Source: Aquimarina spongiae
GTDB lineage: Bacteria > Bacteroidota > Bacteroidia > Flavobacteriales > Flavobacteriaceae
Reading direction: 5' to 3'
DNA: 64,000 nucleotides
Assembly (NCBI RefSeq): GCF_900141785.1
Contig: NZ_FQYP01000002.1
Span: 528,954 to 592,953, forward strand
The notes beneath the pieces were generated by a model. The model was not told the origin of the DNA, made no database searches, and saw only the letters and a list, made by a program, of their open reading frames with translations. Below are positions 17,030 to 24,599 of this stretch, one piece after another (within the stretch, counting starts at the first letter, position 1; the number at the start of each line of letters is the position of its first letter). The position numbers and the translations under genes are program-made.

Positions 17030-17710
17030 ATGAAGAAAAAAATAGTCGTACTTACAGGTGCAGGGATTAGTGCCGAAAGCGGCATCAGCACCTTTAGAGA
17101 TGCCAATGGTCTTTGGGAAGGACACGATATTATGGAAGTCGCTTCCCCTATCGGTTGGCGCAATAATCCCGAATTGGTACTCGACTTTTACAACAAAAGA
17201 CGGCAGCAACTACTTACTGTAGCGCCCAATGCGGGCCATAAAGCTCTGGTTACTCTGGAAGAAACTCATGATGTTACCATCATTACTCAAAATGTAGACA
17301 ATCTGCATGAGCAAGCCGGAAGTTCACAAGTCATCCATTTGCATGGGGAATTACTAAAAGTAAGAAGTCAGTTTGATGAAAACCTGGTTCTGGACTGGAA
17401 AGAAGATCTAAACCTCGGTGATCTGTGTGAACATCAATCGCAATTACGTCCTCATATCGTGTGGTTTGGAGAAGATGTACCGATGATGGATAAGGCTATC
17501 ACTATTACCGAAAGAGCGGATGTATTGCTAATTATCGGGACCTCGATGCAGGTTTATCCTGCTGCCGGTTTATTGCAATACGCTCCCTATCAAACTCCTG
17601 TGTATTTTATCGATCCTAATCCAGCGGTATCACCATCAGAGAAACTGACGGTAATTGCAGAAAAAGCCTCTACAGGAGTACCTAAGATCGTTGATCAACT
17701 ATTAAACTAA
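17030..17710 (+). CDS. cobB: NAD-dependent protein deacylase, Sir2 family class III (CobB-like)
   Basis: A 226-residue sirtuin that removes acyl groups from lysine using NAD. It shows the NAD-binding GAGISAESGISTFRD, the catalytic-His segment QNVDNLHEQAG...HLHGEL, and GTSMQVYPAAGL. The FYNKRRQQL helix carries the Tyr and Arg spacing that marks desuccinylase/demalonylase (class III) enzymes. Unusually, the four zinc-binding cysteines are missing: the usual zinc-finger region (LLKVRSQFDENLVLDWKEDL...) has only one Cys. The first Met is the natural start. It stands alone; the haem-binding gene converges on it. Confidence 0.92.
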   Translation: MKKKIVVLTGAGISAESGISTFRDANGLWEGHDIMEVASPIGWRNNPELVLDFYNKRRQQLLTVAPNAGHKALVTLEETHDVTIITQNVDNLHEQAGSSQVIHLHGELLKVRSQFDENLVLDWKEDLNLGDLCEHQSQLRPHIVWFGEDVPMMDKAITITERADVLLIIGTSMQVYPAAGLLQYAPYQTPVYFIDPNPAVSPSEKLTVIAEKASTGVPKIVDQLLN

Positions 17711-17740
17711 TATTAAAATGTTATTATTATAAAAAAATAA

Positions 17741-17780
17741 TGTCACTCGAAGCCTGCAAACATGCAGGCTAAGAATGACA
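17741..17780. repeat. Small nested palindrome (REP-like)
   Basis: Inner arms AGCCTGCA (17751-17758) and TGCAGGCT (17763-17770) with a four-base loop, nested within TGTCA (17741-17745) and TGACA (17776-17780). It lies between two convergent genes. No T-tract follows, so it is more like a dispersed palindromic element than a terminator. Confidence 0.45.
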
Positions 17781-17814
17781 GGCGCTTTCAAAATAAGCAA
17801 ATTGTTGTATCTGT

Positions 17815-18336
17815 TTATTTAGTGGTTAGGGTGTTGGATGTTTCTACTTGTAATGAATCTATTTCCTTAACATTTGTAGTATCTTCTTCTGGGATTATTG
17901 GCTTTTCTCTACGTTGTTTGGCCCAACTGATTAACCGTTCGGCGTCAGTATTCGACAATTCACCATGAATCCAGGTATATGGCTTTAACGGCATTTCCTT
18001 TTTCTCAATCTCTTCGATAAACTCTTCCAGTTTATGATCTTTTTGATTCTCAGTATAGGATTCCCATTCAGAAACATTGAAATGTTCTTTTCCCTCTTCA
18101 ATTTGATACGCCATCCAATGCGAAACTGGGCTTACCTCCATATACCACGGATAACGTGTCACATTACTATGGCAATCATAGCATTGACTTTCTAAAATCG
18201 TTTGAACTTCTGGAGTGACTGCTGCCTGTTCTTCAAAAACCGTAATATTATCATAACTCGATTCATTTTTATCGGGTCTCAAAAACTGCGAAATCACAAG
18301 GGCTAGCAGTAGTAAGATAAAAAAGTTCTTGAGCAT
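17815..18336 (-). CDS. Haem-binding domain (Haem_bd) membrane-anchored protein
   Basis: A 173-residue protein with an N-terminal hydrophobic anchor (FFILLLLALVISQFL) and a Haem_bd domain. The single haem-attachment motif is QCYDCHSN (CxxCH), followed by the family signature TRYPWYMEVSPVSHWM and the helix ending in SWAKQRR. It is probably a periplasmic one-haem c-type cytochrome-like protein on the outer face of the inner membrane. The redox partner is unknown. The C-terminal tail past residue 150 (IPEEDTTNVKEIDSLQVETS) is low-complexity. It is convergent with the sirtuin gene. Confidence 0.88.
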   Translation of the reverse strand: MLKNFFILLLLALVISQFLRPDKNESSYDNITVFEEQAAVTPEVQTILESQCYDCHSNVTRYPWYMEVSPVSHWMAYQIEEGKEHFNVSEWESYTENQKDHKLEEFIEEIEKKEMPLKPYTWIHGELSNTDAERLISWAKQRREKPIIPEEDTTNVKEIDSLQVETSNTLTTK

Positions 18337-18504
18337 GATTGCTATATTTGATGGTCTTCGGTTACAGCAACAATAACGCTTTTAACAAGTAATTATTATT
18401 AGGATATGTGATTTTTGAAAGAACTAACTCCTATTCTACTCCTTTTTCAATTCATTTTTTCCTATTTTTCTTGCTGCAATCCTTATCCTATAATATAGGT
18501 AGTT

Positions 18505-19059
18505 ATGATATCTCTAGAAGAACATATACAATCCATCAACCACTCACGAGAACAACGAAACGATTTTGCTCATCTCATCCTGGACAATACAGAATTGTTA
18601 CCAGAGTTGTTGCAAATCTGCGCCCGGGTAAACGAAGAGATTTCGTGCAGAGCCTCCTGGGGTTTGGAGTTTTTATGCAAAAAGAATCTGACTGCCATTC
18701 TCCCCCATTTGGATCAACTGGTGGATTTGGTTCCAAAAGTCTACAAACACCCAGCTGTGCGACCTATGGCCAAAATATATGAGTACTTGATTCTCGCCTA
18801 TTACAAAGCCAAAAAACCTGAGGTTAGACAGCATCTTACCCAAACACATCGTGAAAAAATAACCGAAACTTGTTTTGATTGGATGATCACGGACCAAAAA
18901 GTGGCCCCACAAGCCTATTCTATGACCTCTCTTTATCTTTTGGGCACTGAGTTTGATTGGGTACACCCCGAACTAAAAATAACGCTGGAAAACAATTATA
19001 ATTCGGGTAGTGCTGCTTACAAAGCTCGATCGAGAATGATTTTAAAAAAACTCAGATAA
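18505..19059 (+). CDS. HEAT-like helical protein upstream of purB
   Basis: A 184-residue all-helical protein. The helix pairs (for example CRASWGLEFLCKKNLTAILPHLDQLVDLV and RPMAKIYEYLILAYYK) resemble ARM/HEAT repeats with a conserved RAxWxLE-type turn. It has no signal peptide or catalytic motif. Proteins of this kind sit next to purB in many Flavobacteriia and are sometimes mislabelled adenylosuccinate lyase because of that; the sequence itself has no lyase motif. A -7 element lies between it and purB, so purB can be transcribed separately. Function unknown. Confidence 0.75.
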   Translation: MISLEEHIQSINHSREQRNDFAHLILDNTELLPELLQICARVNEEISCRASWGLEFLCKKNLTAILPHLDQLVDLVPKVYKHPAVRPMAKIYEYLILAYYKAKKPEVRQHLTQTHREKITETCFDWMITDQKVAPQAYSMTSLYLLGTEFDWVHPELKITLENNYNSGSAAYKARSRMILKKLR

Positions 19060-19119
19060 CTGACAAAGAAGTCTTTAAATTCTTTTTCTGTCATCAACTG
19101 TAAATCAAATCTTATATTT

Positions 19120-19127
19120 TATCTTTG
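19120..19127 (+). promoter_or_regulatory. -7 promoter element for purB
   Basis: TATCTTTG matches TAnnTTTG exactly and lies 24 bases before the purB ATG at 19152. This rules out the TTG start at 19125, which would lie within the promoter. A -33 element is not obvious. Confidence 0.6.
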
Positions 19128-19151
19128 CACCTTTCAAAAAAACACAACATT

Positions 19152-20495
19152 ATGTCTACATTTCCTTTGCAAGCTATCTCTCCTATCGATGGACGCTATG
19201 CATCAAAAACCAATGCCTTGAGTGCATTTTTTAGCGAAGAAGCATTAATCAAGTATCGCGTATTGGTAGAAATCGAATATTTCATTGCTTTATGCGAACT
19301 ACCATTACCTCAACTTAAAGATGTAGACACTAAGCTGTTTGACAAATTACGAGAAATATACACCACCTTTTCTAGTGAAGATGCGTTAGCTATCAAAGAC
19401 ATCGAAAAAGTAACCAATCACGATGTAAAAGCCGTAGAATATTTTATCAAAGAGCAATTCGATGCCTTAGGTTTACAGGAGTATAAAGAATTTATTCATT
19501 TTGGATTAACCTCGCAAGATGTAAATAACACGGCTATTCCACTAAGTATTAAGGAAGCGATGAGTAATGTATATATTCCTCAATATTTTGAAGTGCTGGA
19601 AAAATTAAAATCGTTGGTGAATGAGTGGGCTGCTGTACCTATGTTGGCTCGTACTCACGGGCAACCTGCCTCTCCTACTCGTTTAGGAAAAGAGTTTCAG
19701 GTATATGTTACACGATTAGAAGCGCAGTTTGATCTCCTAAAAGATATCCCAAGTGCAGCAAAGTTTGGTGGTGCCACAGGAAATTACAACGCGCACAAAG
19801 TTGCTTATCCCGATATCGATTGGAAAGCATTTGGAACCGACTTTGTACAGGAGAAATTAGGATTACACCACTCTTTCCCTACCACACAAATTGAACACTA
19901 CGATCATATGGCCGCTTTATTTGACGGACTAAAACGAATTAATACTATCCTGTTGGATTTGGATCGTGATGTTTGGACCTATGTATCTATGGATTATTTC
20001 AAGCAAAAGATCAAAAAAGGAGAAGTAGGTTCTTCGGCTATGCCACACAAAGTTAATCCTATTGATTTTGAAAACAGTGAAGGAAATCTGGGTATTGCTA
20101 ACGCCCTATTTGAGCACCTTGCTGCCAAACTACCAGTGAGCAGATTGCAACGTGACCTTACCGATAGTACGGTACTGAGAAACGTTGGTGTTCCTTTTGG
20201 ACATACAATTATTGCTTTTCAAGCCACGCTAAAGGGATTGAATAAGCTACTGCTGAATGAAGAAAAATTTGCTGAGGATTTGGAGAACAACTGGGCGGTT
20301 GTAGCTGAGGCTATCCAGACTATCTTGCGTAGAGAAGGATATCCTAACCCATACGAAGCTTTAAAAGGATTAACCAGAACCAATGAAGCGATCAATCAAA
20401 ACTCTATTGCTAGTTTTATCGATACTTTAGAAGTTTCGGATGCTATAAAATCTGAATTGAAACAGGTAACTCCTGCAAATTATACAGGGATATAG
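19152..20495 (+). CDS. purB: Adenylosuccinate lyase
   Basis: A 447-residue enzyme of the fumarase/aspartase superfamily that cleaves adenylosuccinate to AMP and SAICAR to AICAR in purine synthesis. The superfamily signature is SSAMPHKVNPIDFENSEG, in the catalytic loop; LTSQDVNNTA and ARTHGQPASPT are the other two active-site segments. It begins MSTFPLQAISPIDGRY, as in other PurB proteins; the longer TTG-start reading is rejected because the promoter overlaps it. Length is typical for the long (E. coli-like) PurB. A terminator and a palindrome block follow. Confidence 0.96.
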   Translation: MSTFPLQAISPIDGRYASKTNALSAFFSEEALIKYRVLVEIEYFIALCELPLPQLKDVDTKLFDKLREIYTTFSSEDALAIKDIEKVTNHDVKAVEYFIKEQFDALGLQEYKEFIHFGLTSQDVNNTAIPLSIKEAMSNVYIPQYFEVLEKLKSLVNEWAAVPMLARTHGQPASPTRLGKEFQVYVTRLEAQFDLLKDIPSAAKFGGATGNYNAHKVAYPDIDWKAFGTDFVQEKLGLHHSFPTTQIEHYDHMAALFDGLKRINTILLDLDRDVWTYVSMDYFKQKIKKGEVGSSAMPHKVNPIDFENSEGNLGIANALFEHLAAKLPVSRLQRDLTDSTVLRNVGVPFGHTIIAFQATLKGLNKLLLNEEKFAEDLENNWAVVAEAIQTILRREGYPNPYEALKGLTRTNEAINQNSIASFIDTLEVSDAIKSELKQVTPANYTGI

Positions 20496-20498
20496 TCG

Positions 20499-20660
20499 CT
20501 TCGCTTCGACTACGCTCAGCGTACGTACGAAAACCTAAATAATATATATGAAAAGTACACTGAGCGGAGTCGAAGTGTACGATCGAATGATTACCCATTT
20601 AACGAACAATGTACACTTCGACTACGCTCAGTGTACGGCAAGCGTAGTCGAAGTGTACGC
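20499..20660. repeat. Cluster of four REP-like palindromic units (GTACACTTCGACTxCGCTCAG core)
   Basis: Four copies in alternating orientation: 20500-20524 (partial, plus), 20555-20580 (complete, minus), 20611-20636 (complete, plus) and 20642-20658 (partial, minus). The core is about 26 bases with GTACACT at one end and AGTGTAC at the other. Copies differ at one internal base (A or C in ACTxCGC). This resembles the dispersed CTTCGACT..CGCTCAG palindromes seen in many Flavobacteriia genomes. Neighbouring copies in opposite orientation can fold into long hairpins. Confidence 0.8.
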
Positions 20661-20665
20661 AATAA

Positions 20666-20696
20666 AAAAGCTTTGTCGGTCAGACAAAGCTTTTCT
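20666..20696. terminator. Bidirectional intrinsic terminator between purB and the DUF4252 operon
   Basis: Perfect 12-base stem AAAAGCTTTGTC/GACAAAGCTTTT (20666-20677 and 20683-20694) with a five-base loop. It lies between convergent genes and has A and T flanks suited to both directions. Confidence 0.85.
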
Positions 20697-20728
20697 TGTT
20701 TTTTGATGTGATGAATGGCAGTTGACCA

Positions 20729-21274
20729 CTAATCGAAGTTCTCTGCTATTTTTTTGAATGCACTTAGATCCATTTTATCCATGGATTTTGCTAATTTGGC
20801 AATATTTTCAGGCTTCATATTATCACCTAATACTCGTACAAGAGCCAATCCCTTTTCAGAATTGGTAGCAAATACGATCACTTCATCGATTTCTTCTTCA
20901 TTACCCTGAAACTTGATGGTAGCTTTGGTCCCATTAGATCCCATGCGCATTAGGGTCTCGTATTTTTCACTGCTCAAGATCTTATTGATCTTCGCACTTT
21001 CTTCTTCAAATCTTCCTTGTAGCTCATCTGTAAGTTTTAATGCCAGGAAGTTTACCTTTTTGATGCTTTCTAAAGTTTCTTTTTCATCCGCAGAAAGTTC
21101 CACCTCATCTTTATCTAATAGACTAGAAGGAATGTCTACTGCGATAAAATCCTGATCATTCTGATGATCTACAAAATATTGTTGTAATGATGTTTCGCTG
21201 CTACAGCTAGCAAATACCAAAAGTGTTGCGGCTGCAAGGCAAGCGATTCTGATTAATTGTATCATGATTTTCAT
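20729..21274 (-). CDS. DUF4252 lipoprotein
   Basis: About 181 residues from the MKIMIQL start; a 25-residue longer reading to 21349 lacks a signal peptide and is disfavoured. The signal ends at a lipobox (LLVFASC|SS). The mature part matches the DUF4252 pattern: a strand-helix core with YETLMRMGSNGTKATIK and a C-terminal helix MDKMDLSAFKKIA. It is the last gene of a four-gene set with a second DUF4252 protein, an anti-sigma-like protein and an ECF sigma factor. DUF4252 proteins are of unknown function; this context suggests envelope stress. Confidence 0.85.
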   Translation of the reverse strand: MKIMIQLIRIACLAAATLLVFASCSSETSLQQYFVDHQNDQDFIAVDIPSSLLDKDEVELSADEKETLESIKKVNFLALKLTDELQGRFEEESAKINKILSSEKYETLMRMGSNGTKATIKFQGNEEEIDEVIVFATNSEKGLALVRVLGDNMKPENIAKLAKSMDKMDLSAFKKIAENFD

Positions 21275-21401
21275 TTTTTTGGTTCCGATTACTCGGAGTA
21301 GTTGATTGTTTTTGATTGATGATGATGTTGCCATAATGAGTGGTATCAAACCTATGATTCAACACCACTCAAAAGGACAACGGATATATATAAAATAAGT
21401 C

Positions 21402-21938
21402 TTACTTATTCTTTTTTACGTTTTTAAGCTCTTCTCCACCAGGCACGTTTAAGTGATCAGCTATTTTAGAAACTTGCTTCAGGTCAATATCTCCGGTGAT
21501 GGTTAATACTACTGTATCGGGCCCGTCTCCACTCTCTTTTACTCCATCCAGGAACATAAATAATTCGCTTACATGATCTTCGTCTCGACCTGGTTTAGAA
21601 TAGAATTTTACATTTTTACCATCAGAGTTTACTCGCATCAATTCGTCTAGAGTAGACCCTTTAAGGTATTTAGAAACATCTGCTCTCATCTTTTTTCCGA
21701 TTTCATCATTATCAGTAGCAAATACTTTGATATTCTTAATGTTTTCTACAAGGTTCATATATTCCTGCACCTCTGCATCGTTACTTTCTATATCGATTTT
21801 GCTTAATAGCTTAAACATTTTACTGGTTACGATTACAGACGATACGTCTTTCATATTTTCGTACTTATCAAATGCCCCTTGCGCGTTTGTGATGTAGGGT
21901 GCTATGGCAAAAACTAAAACTATTACTAACTTTTTCAT
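21402..21938 (-). CDS. DUF4252 family secreted protein
   Basis: About 178 residues. The signal peptide MKKLVIVLVFAIAPYITNAQG gives a soluble periplasmic or secreted protein, in contrast to the lipidated paralogue downstream. The DUF4252 core is recognisable (SSVIVTSKMFKLLSKIDIE, then DELMRVNSDGKNVKFYSK, then LTITGDIDLKQVSKIADHL) and aligns with the paralogue's LMRMGSNG segment. The two genes are a tandem duplication within the sigma-factor operon. The start is the Met at the signal peptide, not the one four codons earlier. Confidence 0.85.
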   Translation of the reverse strand: MKKLVIVLVFAIAPYITNAQGAFDKYENMKDVSSVIVTSKMFKLLSKIDIESNDAEVQEYMNLVENIKNIKVFATDNDEIGKKMRADVSKYLKGSTLDELMRVNSDGKNVKFYSKPGRDEDHVSELFMFLDGVKESGDGPDTVVLTITGDIDLKQVSKIADHLNVPGGEELKNVKKNK

Positions 21939-21998
21939 AATTACTAACATTTAATTCCGGTTGTGTGTTGTTTGATCCGGAGTATGGATTTTTGTATT

Positions 21999-22472
21999 TT
22001 ACTTTATTAATTTATTCGTGGTGTTTTCAAATTCATTGAGGTATACCAAATTTTGTTTGGCAGTCTCAAATTCGTTAAGGTACACCAGGTCCTTTTTACC
22101 CTCATTCATTAATTGCGAAACCATATTGAGGATCTTTTTGGTTTCTTGTAATGCTATTTCAGGATCTTCATAGGTTCCTAACTCCTCTGGTTGGGTGGGT
22201 GTCTTGGTAAAAAACAGCCCTGCAATAATTGCAACCGATGCTGCTACTCCCACCCACTTGTACCAATTGGTTTTCTGAACCGGAATATCAATATCCCTGG
22301 TAGCGGTTATATGGCTCTCTGCTGAAAAAAACTGAAACAAATCTTTGTATCTCTCCAAATGCGACGGCACAGTTTCTCCGGTAAAATAAACCTTTAATTC
22401 TTTTTCTTCAGAAATGGTCGTTTCGCCTTCAAAGTACTTTTCCAGTAGTTTTTCAATATTAGACAACTCCAT
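21999..22472 (-). CDS. Anti-sigma-factor-like single-pass membrane protein
   Basis: A 157-residue protein with a cytoplasmic N-terminal region (LEKYFEGETTISEEKELKVYF, resembling the zinc-less anti-sigma domains of Bacteroidota), one membrane helix (WVGVAASVAIIAGLFF, about residues 73-90), and a periplasmic tail. It overlaps the ECF sigma gene by 14 bases, the classic arrangement of a sigma/anti-sigma pair, so sequestering that sigma factor is the likely role. The tail contains a direct repeat of LVYLNEFE 14 residues apart (start positions about 129 and 143). The signal sensed is unknown. Confidence 0.7.
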   Translation of the reverse strand: MELSNIEKLLEKYFEGETTISEEKELKVYFTGETVPSHLERYKDLFQFFSAESHITATRDIDIPVQKTNWYKWVGVAASVAIIAGLFFTKTPTQPEELGTYEDPEIALQETKKILNMVSQLMNEGKKDLVYLNEFETAKQNLVYLNEFENTTNKLIK

Positions 22473-22968
22473 AATTGTGTTTTTTTAATAATTCTTCTCT
22501 AATTTTTTTTCTTCCTCTAGATAATGCTACTCTCACAGCTGTTTCATTAATTCCTAGCATTTCTGCGATTTCTGCATTATCATATTGTTCTATATCTCTA
22601 AGCTGGATAATCATTCGCTGTTGTTCTGGCAAACCATTTAAGATTTTACCTACCCAATCCAGACTATCTTTTGCTTCAACTTGTCTTTGTAACGATGGTC
22701 GTTCATCTTTATAATTACTATGTACAATTTTTAGGTTGCCTGTTTCTTTGGCTTTTAATTTATCGTAACAGTAATTTTTGGTCATCGTCATCGCAAAAGC
22801 TTCTACATTTTTATATTCAGACATTTTACCTTTGTTCTTCCATAACTTCAGCAAAACCTCTTGCGTAGCATCTTCTGCCTCTTCATTACTCACCAGTAAC
22901 CGTTTAGCTAAACGGAATAGTTTATCTTTAAAACCATTGGTAAGCGTTATAAATGCCTTTTCTTTCAT
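22459..22968 (-). CDS. ECF RNA polymerase sigma factor
   Basis: A 169-residue sigma-70 family protein with region 2 (KDKLFRLAKRLLVSNEEAEDATQEVLLKLWKN) and region 4 (LPEQQRMIIQLRDIEQYDNAEIAEMLGINETAVRVALSR), the extracytoplasmic-function layout without region 3. It is the first gene of a minus-strand operon with the anti-sigma-like gene and two DUF4252 genes, and probably directs its own operon. It diverges from the S41 peptidase gene. Confidence 0.93.
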   Translation of the reverse strand: MKEKAFITLTNGFKDKLFRLAKRLLVSNEEAEDATQEVLLKLWKNKGKMSEYKNVEAFAMTMTKNYCYDKLKAKETGNLKIVHSNYKDERPSLQRQVEAKDSLDWVGKILNGLPEQQRMIIQLRDIEQYDNAEIAEMLGINETAVRVALSRGRKKIREELLKKHNYGVV

Positions 22969-23117
22969 TTTTTGATTGGTTGATGTAAAACTCCGTACTG
23001 TTTTATCAGTTTTTGGTAGCTTTATACAAGGGAGACGACTATGCTTGTAATTTGTTACAATCTTTTTTAAATTTATACTAAAGTCCCTATTTTTAACGCT
23101 ATATATAAAAATATGCT

Positions 23118-24506
23118 ATGAAGTACTTCAAATATTTTGTGGGTATGTTCCTTCTCGGAAGTATCACCACTGGATGTTTCGACGACAATGATGATGTTGT
23201 CCCTGTGGCCAGTGTTGCAGAAATCAATGATTTTATATGGAAAGGAATGAATACTTTCTATCTATATAAGGACGATGTTCCGGATCTGGCCAATAATCGA
23301 TTTTCTTCTGAAGAGGAGTACAATAACTTTTTAAACAGCTTTGCTTCTCCCGAAGCTATATTTGAAGCTTTGCAATCCAATATAGATGAGTTTAGTTTTT
23401 TGGTAGCCGATTATGTGGCTCTCGAACAGTCTTTTGATGGATTGACGATGAACAATGGGATGGAGTTCGGTCTAATACGATATCCTGATGGCTCGGGCAA
23501 TGTCTTTGGATATGTTCGGTATGTACTACCTAATACCGATGCAGAATCAAAGGGTGTAGAACGCGGTAATATTTTCAATACGATTAATGACACCCAAATT
23601 ACCCAGGATAATTTTAGAGGATTAATAAATCTGGATTCGTACACCATCGGTCTGGCAACATTCGACGGTACCAATGTTACACCAACCGGAGCATCAATCT
23701 CATTAACCAAGGTACCTTATGTAGAAAACCCTGTTTTTATCTCAAAAACCATTAATAATGGAGGGAATCTTGTAGGGTATTTGATGTATAATGCCTTTAC
23801 TTCTGATTTTGATGATGAACTCAATGCGGCAATAGGAGATTTAAAATCGGCAGGAATTACAGATTTGGTATTAGATGTTCGTTACAATGGTGGTGGATCG
23901 GTAGAATCTGCTATTGATTTGAGTAGTATGATTACTGGTCAATTTAATGGTGAAATCTTTACTGTTGATGAATGGAATAGCGAACTACAAAATCAATTTG
24001 GCCAAATACGACGATTTAACCAAGAAATAAAAACTGGAGAAGCTATCAATAGTTTAAACCTATCCAGAGTATATATATTAACCACAGGGCGATCTGCCTC
24101 TGCCAGCGAATTGGTGATTAATGGTTTGGATCCTTATATAGAGGTAATTCAAGTCGGGACCAACACCAGTGGAAAATTTCAGGCGTCCCGTACGGTTTAT
24201 GATTCTCCGGATTTTGGAAGACAAGGTGCCAATTTGGGACACACCTATGCCATGCAACCTCTGGTACTTCGATCCATTAATTCTGTAGGATTTACGGATT
24301 ATTTTGATGGCTTTACACCAGAAATCGAGATCGCAGAAGATTTTACTAATTTAGGCGTTCTTGGTGATCCCGATGAACCTCTTTTAAGAACTGCCCTAAA
24401 CGCAATATCCGGTACAAGAATTGCCACAAAATCTCATACCGTTAAGCTCGAATCTATTGGAGACAGCAATATGTTTTCTCCAATATATGAGCGAATGTAT
24501 GAATAA
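23118..24506 (+). CDS. S41 family peptidase, lipoprotein (C-terminal-processing-protease-like)
   Basis: A 462-residue lipoprotein (ITTGC|FDDND, Cys at about 20) with a DDD-rich spacer, an N-terminal helical domain (EINDFIWKGMNTFYLYK), a PDZ-like part (RYVLPNTDAESKGVERGNIF) and the S41 catalytic core: LVLDVRYNGGGSVESA and TGRSASASELVING with the nucleophile Ser in SASE. It probably acts in the periplasm or on the outer surface. The next gene is a close paralogue. An imperfect inverted repeat (GCAATAGTAAC at 24513 with its mate at 24540) lies in the gap between them. Confidence 0.9.
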   Translation: MKYFKYFVGMFLLGSITTGCFDDNDDVVPVASVAEINDFIWKGMNTFYLYKDDVPDLANNRFSSEEEYNNFLNSFASPEAIFEALQSNIDEFSFLVADYVALEQSFDGLTMNNGMEFGLIRYPDGSGNVFGYVRYVLPNTDAESKGVERGNIFNTINDTQITQDNFRGLINLDSYTIGLATFDGTNVTPTGASISLTKVPYVENPVFISKTINNGGNLVGYLMYNAFTSDFDDELNAAIGDLKSAGITDLVLDVRYNGGGSVESAIDLSSMITGQFNGEIFTVDEWNSELQNQFGQIRRFNQEIKTGEAINSLNLSRVYILTTGRSASASELVINGLDPYIEVIQVGTNTSGKFQASRTVYDSPDFGRQGANLGHTYAMQPLVLRSINSVGFTDYFDGFTPEIEIAEDFTNLGVLGDPDEPLLRTALNAISGTRIATKSHTVKLESIGDSNMFSPIYERMYE

Positions 24507-24599
24507 TAATTCTGCAATAGTAACCTACTAATTAACAGTTGTTAGTATTGCGTTGTATTGGATAAAACCATATTTTTACAAAAATTTAACATTTAAGCT

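Noticed and set aside
17024..17209. Minus-strand ORF at the start of the sirtuin gene
   Set aside because: It is a shadow on the opposite strand of clear sirtuin coding sequence.
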